A stretch of DNA of 37,727 nucleotides, from assembly GCA_934086145.1 (NCBI GenBank), contig CAKOHV010000020.1:1-37727 (forward strand), in the 5' to 3' direction. The notes under the pieces were generated by a model, which was not told the DNA's origin, did no database searches, and saw only the letters and a program-made list of their open reading frames with translations. The DNA comes from an uncultured Bacilli bacterium. Its GTDB lineage: Bacteria > Bacillota_I > Bacilli_A > RF39 > UBA660. Shown piece by piece: positions 30,944 through 37,727 of the stretch (its first letter is position 1; each line of letters begins with the position of its first letter). The position numbers and the translations under genes are program-made.

Positions 30944-32851
30944 ATGAAAAAGGACAAGAAAAATCGCTTATATATAGTATTATTTTCCTTTATTTTTATT
31001 TTAATGGTTCTGAATTCAAGTGATAAATATAGTTTTTTGCCTCTTGCCTTTATGATAGAATTATTTTTAACATCACCTATGACAACTCATGTTTTAAAAC
31101 CTATCGCAAGAGTAAGTTCAAAAGGCGATTATACGCAAAAATTACAGGATTTTGATACGTGGCGCTTTATTTTCTTAATATTTTTTGATTTTATCAATCC
31201 GGAAATGGCTATAATTTGTGACGTTGCTATTTTTATTATTGGTGCTTTCATCATTGTCCCCATCATTACGGCCATCAAAAAAGATCCTTATCTTTATAAT
31301 AATCCCTATACTGATCCTGATGATAAATTAAATAACAATCAAGAAGAACTTAAAGGAGATGCTAATATGTTAAAACAATGTCCTAATTGTCATGCTATCT
31401 TAAAACCAGAGGAAAATATATGTTCAAAATGTGGTGCCGAGTATCTTGAAAATCATTATGTTTCTATCGATAACTTTGCTGAAATTTATCAAAATGAAGA
31501 TGACGTTGTTATTGAATCCTTTGTCCAAAAAGAAATCGCCACTGCTCTAAGCAATGAAAAAGCCGGCTTAATTCCATCTAGTATTTTAAAAAGAAAGAAT
31601 CTTTTAAATATCATCTTTTCTTTCCTTGTTTTTCTTTATATAACTTTAATCTTCTTTCATTTCCCACCTTTAACATACATTATTGGCTTGATCATTTTAA
31701 TTATTTTCTTTATTATTACTAAAAAAGTTAATTTAGTTAAAATTATTACCCGTGAAGTTGAAGCTCGTCCTAATGAAAAAATTTCTAATATTGTAATGAC
31801 CTATCAAGCATCTCTTGTTAAAGATACATCTTCAACTATTTTAATCGTATCCCTTCTTTTGGCCATATTAACTCCAATGCTTATTTTTATTAAACCACGT
31901 ATCATGTATGAACCACAAGATAATGGTTATGCCGTTCGTTTCTATACTTTTGGCTTAACTAATTTTACTAAAGCAACTATTCCGGAGACTCATAAAGGAC
32001 AAAAAGTCATTGCCCTACGTGGTAACACTTTCTCTAATATGCCTTTCTTAAAAGAAGTGGTGCTTTCTGATACCATCACTGAAATAAGAGGCCAAGCCTT
32101 CAAAAATGATCACAATTTAGTTCAAGTAAAACTTCCTAATAACTTGGAATACTTGGGTGGCGGAGCTTTTTATAATTGTCGTTCTCTAACATCAATAACT
32201 TTGCCTGATACTCTAAACGAAATGGGTGGCGAAACTTTCTATAATGCTACTAATTTAACCTCTGTCCACTTATCATCAAACCTAACCGAAATACGTGGCA
32301 ATACTTTTGAAAATTGTTCATCTTTAACGACCATTACTATCCCAGATCAAGTTACCCGTATCGGCGGTCATGCTTTTTACGGAGCTTCTTCATTAAAGGA
32401 AGTAAACATTTCTGAAAATAGTCAACTTGCTGAAATAGGCTCTTCTGCTTTCCGTAAATGTTCAAGCTTAAATTTCATCACTATTCCGGCTCAAACTATG
32501 GTTAATGAAAGAGCTTTCAAAGAAAGTCCAACCGCTATCTCGCGCTATACTTCCAAAACACATAACTTAGAAGAGCAAAACCTTCCGCTTACCAATCGTT
32601 TCATTGTTGGCGGCATCCAGAAGATATATCTTAGTTCAACTGAAATATTAGATATGAAATTACTAACCGTTTCAATAGAAGGCCAAGATTCAACGTGGTT
32701 TTATATAAAAGATGGTGTAACTAATTACTTTAATATTCCTTTAAATAAAGAACCTCGTCATGTTGAAGATTATTATTTTACAGCTATCGATTATACTGAC
32801 GAATATGTCACCATAAATATTGATAAAAAGGTAGGGGATTACAATGCCTAA
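30944..32851 (+). CDS. Zinc-ribbon/BspA-type LRR membrane protein
   Basis: 635 residues. Part 1 (1-141) has about four hydrophobic segments. Part 2 begins at residue 142 with a zinc ribbon MLKQCPNCHAILKPEENICS then KCGAEY (Cys146/149 and a second pair), more transmembrane helices (about 220-262 and 298-320), then about seven leucine-rich repeats of 23 residues of the BspA/LRR_5 type (350-525; for example NCRSLTSITLPDTLNEMGGE), and a 100-residue beta-rich end. An internal AAAGGAG at 31352 and ATG at 31367 precede the zinc ribbon exactly, so a second product or an old gene fusion is possible. AGAGGTG precedes ATG 30944. The stop overlaps the radical SAM start by 8 bp. LRRs of this type usually bind proteins outside the cell. 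Confidence 0.85.
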   Translation: MKKDKKNRLYIVLFSFIFILMVLNSSDKYSFLPLAFMIELFLTSPMTTHVLKPIARVSSKGDYTQKLQDFDTWRFIFLIFFDFINPEMAIICDVAIFIIGAFIIVPIITAIKKDPYLYNNPYTDPDDKLNNNQEELKGDANMLKQCPNCHAILKPEENICSKCGAEYLENHYVSIDNFAEIYQNEDDVVIESFVQKEIATALSNEKAGLIPSSILKRKNLLNIIFSFLVFLYITLIFFHFPPLTYIIGLIILIIFFIITKKVNLVKIITREVEARPNEKISNIVMTYQASLVKDTSSTILIVSLLLAILTPMLIFIKPRIMYEPQDNGYAVRFYTFGLTNFTKATIPETHKGQKVIALRGNTFSNMPFLKEVVLSDTITEIRGQAFKNDHNLVQVKLPNNLEYLGGGAFYNCRSLTSITLPDTLNEMGGETFYNATNLTSVHLSSNLTEIRGNTFENCSSLTTITIPDQVTRIGGHAFYGASSLKEVNISENSQLAEIGSSAFRKCSSLNFITIPAQTMVNERAFKESPTAISRYTSKTHNLEEQNLPLTNRFIVGGIQKIYLSSTEILDMKLLTVSIEGQDSTWFYIKDGVTNYFNIPLNKEPRHVEDYYFTAIDYTDEYVTINIDKKVGDYNA

Positions 32852-34592
32852 TAAATTTATTCATTTACTCTATGTGCCAACTATGGCTTGTAATATGGCT
32901 TGTAAATATTGTTATTTAGAAGATAATACTAAAGATGAATATCAAAAAATAAATCCCTTAGACACTTTAACATATGCTATTAATAAATTTCGTTCTAGTA
33001 ATGTTATCCCCTTTAACATATCTCTTCATGGTGGGGAAGTTACTTCCTTATCACATACTGACTTTCATAATTTAATTGCTTACATTAGCAAGTACTATGC
33101 AGATAATAAGGAACTCTTAGCTCAAGCTGGTTTCAAAGTTGGTACTCCTCATATAAAAACTAATCTTTTTAATCTTGATAAACATCTCGATACCATTAAA
33201 GAATTTAATGTCTCTATTTCAGGAAGTTTGGACTTACCATTATCTTTACATGATGAATATCGTTTAACCAAAGCTGGCGGCAAAACCTTACCTAAAATCT
33301 TAGCCAACATCGAACTTCTTAATGACATTCCTAATAAGAAAAAGGTCTCGGCAACAATTTTTAAAGAACATTACCTTCACATCACCGAAATAATCGAAGA
33401 TATTAAATATTTAGATCAAAAGACCTGCCTTGATATGAATGACTTTAACTTCATGATCGGCTTTGATTATAACTCTAACGGCTTACTTCATCACTTAACT
33501 GAAGAAGAACAAGTTGACTTTTACAACCAAATGCATGCGGCTTTTGATGGTACTAACTTGGATAGCGGCGTTAATGGTCCATGGTTCGACGAATTTGGTC
33601 CAACTTACTGTTCAAATTGCGATAACTGTGGTGAAAAATTCTTCCTTTTAGAAAAAAATGGCGATATTTACTCTTGCGTCCGTGGTCAAAAAAATCCCGA
33701 CTATTATTATGGAAACATTTATCATAATACGGTTGCCGAAATAATGACTACTGCTTACCAAAAAATCTTTCTAAATCATAACAAAGAACCATTTAATGAT
33801 GAATGTCGTCAATGTGGATACCTCTATTTATGCAAAACTGGGTGTCCCTTTGTAAAAAATAATTATCATACCAATAAAAGCTATACCTGCAAGTTACAAC
33901 AACAAATGTATCAAGATCGTAACTATCAACCGGATGATAACAACGAAGAATTTGTTTATGACTATGTTTGTAAAATGCGTCTAGAAGATCCTACTCAATA
34001 TTGTCCATCTCCTAAACCAAACTCTGAAATCCCAACTTTGTCTGAACTTATTGCTAATGATCCAAAATTAAAATATATCTATGATTCTGAATCATTCTTT
34101 TTAAAAGTAGACGACACTAAGTACCCTTTAGAATCACAAATCTTAAAAAATAGTCGCCTTATTATATATCTAACCCCTTTATCCAAAGTCACTATTTGTT
34201 TAAAAAAACATCTCCTTAGTGAAGAATGCGATTACCCTGAAAATAATTCGCTTTATATCATGCTTTTATCAGGTTCCCTAGTAACTTATGGTGATGAAAA
34301 TAGAACTAAACAACGCCATCTTGCTACTATCCAAATCTACAAAGGGGTTCTTGATGATTCAACTTCTACAAGTGAAGACTTCTACGAATATGATATAACT
34401 AACTTTATCCGGGAATACAAGAAACAATATTCTCTTGATAATCCTAATAACATCTTTTTTACCACTTCCGCCTTACGAGATTATCACTATCTAAAACAAA
34501 AAAATAATGCTTATTATCATATTCAAGCTATTAACTTACCATTCCCTAATATTGAATTTTATTATTTAGACAAGGAGCAAAAATATGAATAA
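32844..34592 (+). CDS. Radical SAM/SPASM peptide- or protein-modifying enzyme
   Basis: 582 residues. CX3CX2C at Cys16, Cys20 and Cys23 (TMACNMACKYCYLE) binds the SAM cluster, and HGGE (62-65) contacts SAM. A SPASM-type auxiliary-cluster region has Cys256/259/262, then Cys278 after GDIYS, then CX2CX5CX3C at 321, 324, 330 and 334 (CRQCGYLYLCKTGC) and Cys349. This full set is typical of enzymes that modify peptides or proteins (RiPP maturases, sulfatase maturases). The last 200 residues (about 375-582) are an extra domain I do not recognise. It overlaps both neighbours (ATGCCTAA before, ATGAATAA after), so production is tightly coupled to the LRR protein and the Asn-tailed protein, the latter being the natural substrate candidate. 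Confidence 0.92.
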   Translation: MPNKFIHLLYVPTMACNMACKYCYLEDNTKDEYQKINPLDTLTYAINKFRSSNVIPFNISLHGGEVTSLSHTDFHNLIAYISKYYADNKELLAQAGFKVGTPHIKTNLFNLDKHLDTIKEFNVSISGSLDLPLSLHDEYRLTKAGGKTLPKILANIELLNDIPNKKKVSATIFKEHYLHITEIIEDIKYLDQKTCLDMNDFNFMIGFDYNSNGLLHHLTEEEQVDFYNQMHAAFDGTNLDSGVNGPWFDEFGPTYCSNCDNCGEKFFLLEKNGDIYSCVRGQKNPDYYYGNIYHNTVAEIMTTAYQKIFLNHNKEPFNDECRQCGYLYLCKTGCPFVKNNYHTNKSYTCKLQQQMYQDRNYQPDDNNEEFVYDYVCKMRLEDPTQYCPSPKPNSEIPTLSELIANDPKLKYIYDSESFFLKVDDTKYPLESQILKNSRLIIYLTPLSKVTICLKKHLLSEECDYPENNSLYIMLLSGSLVTYGDENRTKQRHLATIQIYKGVLDDSTSTSEDFYEYDITNFIREYKKQYSLDNPNNIFFTTSALRDYHYLKQKNNAYYHIQAINLPFPNIEFYYLDKEQKYE

Positions 34593-34974
34593 AGAACCAG
34601 AAACATACGAAGAAATATTAAGAAAAAAAAGATGCATTGACTTAACAAGACACTACAATTTGACCATGGAAAACCTAGAAGAAATCTATGATTTTTTAGA
34701 AAAAAATCCTGATGGGTTAATCCGTGGTAATAGTAATGGCCTTTATTTATCTACCCCCGACACCACAAATCCGCAACAAATTATTTATACTACTTGTAAA
34801 AACCCTAATATTCGTGGCTTATTGCTTAACCAAAAAGGCCTAACCATTTTCCCATTGATAATCGATACTTATCGTAGCAGTGGCAGCAGAAGTAGTAGGG
34901 GAAGCAGTAGCGGTTTCTCTTCCAATAACAATAATAATAACAACAATAACAACAATAATAACAATAATAGATAG
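34585..34974 (+). CDS. 129-residue protein with Ser/Gly/Arg and poly-Asn tail, candidate rSAM substrate
   Basis: ATG 34585 overlaps the enzyme stop, and AAGGAG lies 8-9 nt upstream. Residues 1-97 look like a folded or leader-like part (YEEILRKKRCIDLTRHYNLT; NLEEIYDFLEKNPDGLIRGN; GLLLNQKGLTIFPLIIDTYR). Residues about 96-112 are RSSGSRSSRGSSSGFSS, followed by 15 Asn and a final Arg. There is no signal peptide. A leader-like body plus a low-complexity core next to a SPASM enzyme resembles RiPP precursors, though the size is large and no known precursor family matches. The Asn run uses nine AAT and six AAC codons, so it is kept as protein rather than being one simple slippage tract. The role as substrate is inference. 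Confidence 0.75.
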   Translation: MNKEPETYEEILRKKRCIDLTRHYNLTMENLEEIYDFLEKNPDGLIRGNSNGLYLSTPDTTNPQQIIYTTCKNPNIRGLLLNQKGLTIFPLIIDTYRSSGSRSSRGSSSGFSSNNNNNNNNNNNNNNNR

Positions 34975-34986
34975 GAAAAATGAAGT

Positions 34987-35997
34987 ATGCCATTAATTTC
35001 TGAGACTAACCAAGTAAACAAATTGAATAAATTAAATATAAACATTAAAACAAAGTATATTGTTAACCATGACATTTTAGAACGTAATACCAATAATTCT
35101 TATAATGATGATATCAAAAACGGTATTCGCTGTAAGAAAGAATATTACCTTCATAATCAACTAGTTCATACAGAGAATAAATTTGATTCTCGCATTTCTT
35201 ATACATATCTCTTTGCTAAAGATGGTAACCAAGAAACAACATGTCCCAATTGTGGGATGCATTCTAAACTAACTGCTTTTCTTAACGGATGTCCTTATTG
35301 TCGAACACATTATAATATCGATTATACCGAAAAAGACCTAGGAGCTAAACAACACTATGATCGTGTCTTAAGAAGTCCCATCTATCGTTTGCTTACGTTT
35401 TTAATCGACTGTCTCATAAGCTTCTTAATATGCTATTTCTTTATCAAAAATACCTCTCGAACCTTTAATACTTATGATCTTTTAAAAATCTTCACCTATA
35501 GCTTAACCTTATCCCTCATCCTGTTTTACTTTTTCTACGTTCTTGATGCCTACCTTATCTTATCTCCCATCAAAATATATAAAGACCATCAAAATAAAAA
35601 GCAAATTGCTTTTTGGGAACGTACTAAAATAAATAAAAAAACTTTTTTTAATAATTTAAACTATGAAATTCAAAAACACTACTATAATAAGTCAAACATA
35701 ATTGATTATGATATCTTAGACTATGATAATTTTACTGAGTACTATCAAGATAATACAATGTATGTTAAAGTTAAAGCCTATATTAGAGTAGTATCCTATC
35801 AAAATAATAAAATTAAGGTTAAATATCTTAATGAAACTTATACCTTACGTCATCTTCCGTCCGTAACTATCAGTTTAAAGAACGGAGCCAATCTTATCAA
35901 ATGTCCTCAATGTGGGGCTTCCCTTGATGTAACCAAAGGGCAATGTGAATATTGTCATACTAAAATAAATTATCATCAAGAATGGTTAATGGTTTAA
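34987..35997 (+). CDS. Double zinc-ribbon membrane protein
   Basis: 336 residues. A first zinc ribbon (CPNCG at Cys86/89, CPYC at Cys102/105) precedes two transmembrane helices (about 130-152 and 162-186). The part after the helices (about 195-295: FFNNLNYEIQKHYYNKSNII; YYQDNTMYVKVKAYIRVVSY) resembles the Tim44-like/NTF2-type domain found in other Firmicute proteins of this plan. A second ribbon closes the protein (CPQCG at Cys306/309, CEYC at Cys320/323). The gene begins 12 bp behind the Asn-tailed protein and is followed by a terminator. It is the membrane partner at the end of the operon, perhaps a scaffold or export aid (inference). Confidence 0.8.
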   Translation: MPLISETNQVNKLNKLNINIKTKYIVNHDILERNTNNSYNDDIKNGIRCKKEYYLHNQLVHTENKFDSRISYTYLFAKDGNQETTCPNCGMHSKLTAFLNGCPYCRTHYNIDYTEKDLGAKQHYDRVLRSPIYRLLTFLIDCLISFLICYFFIKNTSRTFNTYDLLKIFTYSLTLSLILFYFFYVLDAYLILSPIKIYKDHQNKKQIAFWERTKINKKTFFNNLNYEIQKHYYNKSNIIDYDILDYDNFTEYYQDNTMYVKVKAYIRVVSYQNNKIKVKYLNETYTLRHLPSVTISLKNGANLIKCPQCGASLDVTKGQCEYCHTKINYHQEWLMV

Positions 35998-36019
35998 AAT
36001 AGTCTTTTTTAATACTAAT

Positions 36020-36042
36020 AGAGCTTATTAAGGCTCTTTTTT
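36020..36042 (+). terminator. Terminator of the radical SAM operon
   Basis: AGAGC pairs with GCTCT, followed by a T-rich run. Confidence 0.85.
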
Positions 36043-36112
36043 CTTTTTTACTAACCTAAAACAAAAGAATTAATCCAATAACTCAATATCAATTCCATAT
36101 TTTCGTTAAAAG

Positions 36113-36121
36113 TGGTATAAT
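36113..36121 (+). promoter_or_regulatory. Extended -10 promoter of the antiporter gene
   Basis: TGGTATAAT 31 bp before ATG 36152. Confidence 0.6.
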
Positions 36122-36151
36122 CAAAACATATTAAAAGTTAGGGTGTGTATA

Positions 36152-37105
36152 ATGATTTTAGATGTAATTTTATTAATCGTTGGTTTTGTTATCCTAATCA
36201 AGGGAGCTGACGTCTTCGTTGATGGAGCATCCAGCGTTGCTGGGAACTTTAAAGTATCCAAAATGCTAATTGGTTTAACCATTGTTGCTTTTGGTACAAG
36301 TGCCCCAGAATTTGCTGTAAGTGTTAAATCACTTCTTAATAATAGTGGAGATATTGTTTTAGGCAATGTTATAGGTAGTAATATTTTAAATATTTTATTA
36401 ATCCTAGGTATTTCTTCCTTATTTCATTCACTAAATGTTACTAATAATACTGTCAAAAAAGAATTACCAATTACCTTATTAATAACAACACTATTTGCCG
36501 TTTTACTATCTGATAGTCTCTTTGATAAACATATCATCAATGAATTTACTAGAGGTGACGGTATTGTCTTACTATTATTTTTTACTATTTTTATTTATTA
36601 CTTAATTAGTATGGCTCGTAAAAAAATCGATAACAATCAAGACGAAGAATATTTATCAATGGGTAAAGCTCTTCTTTATACACTTGGTGGTTTAATTGCC
36701 ATTGTTATTGGTAGTAACTTAGTTGTTGATAATGCCTCTTCTTTAGCTCTAGCCATTGGGGTAAGTGAAAAGATGGTTGCTTTAACTATCATTGCTTTCG
36801 GTACATCATTACCAGAACTTGTTACCTCAGTAGCTGCAACCCGTAAAGGTGAATATGACATTGCTATTGGTAACATTGTTGGTAGTAACATCTTCAATAT
36901 TGGTGTTGTAATTGGTGTTCCTGTTGCCCTTTTAGGCAGTATCAGTAAAGTAACCTTTAACTACATTGATCTTGCGGCCATGATTCTAAGCGCTTTATTA
37001 TTATTCCTTTTCTCTTGGAAAGATAAAAAAATATCACGTAATGAAGGTATTATCTTCTTAATTATCTTTGTTATTTACTATGCATATGTCATTTATGCTG
37101 GCTAG
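36152..37105 (+). CDS. Calcium/sodium antiporter, CaCA family (YrbG-like)
   Basis: 317 residues from ATG 36152 (TTAGGGTG upstream; the GTG at 36143 overlaps that site). Ten hydrophobic helices form two inverted halves. The two ion-binding alpha repeats are clear: VAFGTSAPEFAVSV with GNVIGSNILNILLILG in the first half, IAFGTSLPELVTSV with GNIVGSNIFNIGVVIG in the second. The acidic residues of both GTSxPE motifs are intact, so it should exchange Ca2+ for Na+ or H+ across the membrane. Length and order fit the bacterial K+-independent group. Single gene with its own promoter and terminator. Confidence 0.95.
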   Translation: MILDVILLIVGFVILIKGADVFVDGASSVAGNFKVSKMLIGLTIVAFGTSAPEFAVSVKSLLNNSGDIVLGNVIGSNILNILLILGISSLFHSLNVTNNTVKKELPITLLITTLFAVLLSDSLFDKHIINEFTRGDGIVLLLFFTIFIYYLISMARKKIDNNQDEEYLSMGKALLYTLGGLIAIVIGSNLVVDNASSLALAIGVSEKMVALTIIAFGTSLPELVTSVAATRKGEYDIAIGNIVGSNIFNIGVVIGVPVALLGSISKVTFNYIDLAAMILSALLLFLFSWKDKKISRNEGIIFLIIFVIYYAYVIYAG

Positions 37106-37124
37106 ATAAAATAAAATATTTTCT

Positions 37125-37152
37125 AAAGCTTACACGAAAGTGTAGGCTTTTT
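37125..37152 (+). terminator. Terminator of the antiporter gene
   Basis: AAAGCTTACAC pairs with GTGTAGGCTTT around a GAAA tetraloop, followed by T residues. Confidence 0.9.
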
Positions 37153-37272
37153 AATTGTTAATTATTGCTTAACTTAAATTCATTATAAAAGGATAGCAAT
37201 TTTAGTAAATTTTTGATATGATTAATAAAGATAGAATGACATGATTTTATCAAGTAGAGCAGGTGTAGTATT

Positions 37273-37727
37273 ATGAGTAAATTTAGTATTATTTTATTAA
37301 TTCTTTTGGTTATATCTTTTGGTTTAAATATAACTTATTTTATAAAAAAATTACATAAAAAGAAGTATTCACTCATTCGCGCTAAGCTAGCTTTAATTTT
37401 ATTATGTTTTATTACTACTTTAAATGTCGCTAATTTTAGTTATGTCAAAGTCAAAAAGACTGATCTTGTGCAAACCAACTTCCTATCTTTTACTAAAACA
37501 ACAAAACAAGAATATCAAAAGAAAAATGTTGAAGAAACAGCTTTGAATGTCTATTTAACTTTAAAAGATAAAGAAGGACGAATAGTTAGTACAACTAATC
37601 CTGCAACTCCTATCGATGCCGTTTATGAGTTTAGTAACAATTCTCCTCCTAAACAAAGAATAAAATTAGAAGATGACTTATTACTAAGTTATGACATTAC
37701 TAATTTCTTTGATGACGATGGCAATCT
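37273..37727 (+). CDS. Start of an unknown membrane-anchored protein (cut by the window end)
   Basis: ATG 37273 follows CAGGTG. The first 151 codons are open: two hydrophobic helices (MSKFSIILLILLVISFGLNI and AKLALILLCFITTLNVANFS) with a basic loop between, then an extracytoplasmic part (VQTNFLSFTKTTKQEYQKKN; LTLKDKEGRIVSTTNPATPI) that looks beta-rich. No family recognised. The 3' end lies outside the window. Confidence 0.75.
   Translation, partial: MSKFSIILLILLVISFGLNITYFIKKLHKKKYSLIRAKLALILLCFITTLNVANFSYVKVKKTDLVQTNFLSFTKTTKQEYQKKNVEETALNVYLTLKDKEGRIVSTTNPATPIDAVYEFSNNSPPKQRIKLEDDLLLSYDITNFFDDDGN

Noticed and set aside
34924..34974. Trinucleotide repeat as a CRISPR-like or phase-variable tract
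   Set aside because: It is a coding AAT/AAC run in frame with a clear gene. A change in multiples of three would not switch the gene off, and there are no spacers.

Overview
The window is very AT-rich, single-contig bacterial DNA with dense coding, strong GGAGG-type ribosome binding sites, extended -10 promoters (TGnTATAAT) and Rho-independent terminators. TGA is used as a stop (for example after the MerR-like gene and the ABC ATPase) and TGG encodes Trp, so the code is standard, not mycoplasmal. Lipobox signal peptides, a PdaC-like polysaccharide deacetylase, ABC-2 exporters and membrane-tethered HTH regulators point to a low-GC Firmicute. My best guess is an uncultured gut Bacilli/Mollicutes-like lineage (RF39, Erysipelotrichales or similar). 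The lineage is inference. No tRNA, rRNA, CRISPR array, integrase or transposase was seen.

Region 1 (1-4.7 kb) is a decay zone with almost no C or G at third positions. It holds a DHHW-family gene cut at its motif, an intact polysaccharide deacetylase, a 3-methyladenine glycosylase (tag) fragment with a TGG-to-TAG change fused in frame to a piece of a surface protein, a TetR tail, a small HTH repressor with helically phased operator repeats, and the N-terminal stub of an FtsX-type permease. Region 2 (4.7-9.7 kb) has a large unrecognised protein, a MerR regulator overlapping a standalone copy of its own effector domain, an unknown protein behind a leader hairpin, and HU.

Region 3 (9.9-15.3 kb) is a cluster of envelope proteins: two paralogous lipoproteins, a membrane protein with a related extracytoplasmic tail, two membrane proteins with about 21-residue tail repeats, a zinc-ribbon membrane protein, and an orphan promoter with a C-terminal gene stub. 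Region 4 (15.4-23.4 kb) has an ADP-ribosylglycohydrolase with an extra C-terminal domain, an interrupted DUF2812 gene, a DUF3221-like lipoprotein, an ABC-2 exporter (one ATPase, two permeases), a GNAT acetyltransferase, an ATC-hydrolase family protein with a 54-residue partner, and a candidate structured RNA.

Region 5 (23.4-30.9 kb) has a frameshifted minus-strand gene, an alpha/beta hydrolase, a flavodoxin-like reductase followed by an SPL-type radical SAM protein, two membrane-anchored HTH proteins followed by two exported proteins, and a VOC protein with an N-terminal inorganic-pyrophosphatase-like domain. Region 6 (30.9-36.0 kb) is a tight four-gene operon: a zinc-ribbon/LRR membrane protein, a radical SAM/SPASM enzyme, a 129-residue protein ending in a Ser/Gly/Arg segment and 15 Asn, and a double zinc-ribbon membrane protein. 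This is the best candidate for an undescribed peptide- or protein-modification system. The window ends with a CaCA-type Ca2+/Na+ antiporter and the start of an unknown membrane protein.
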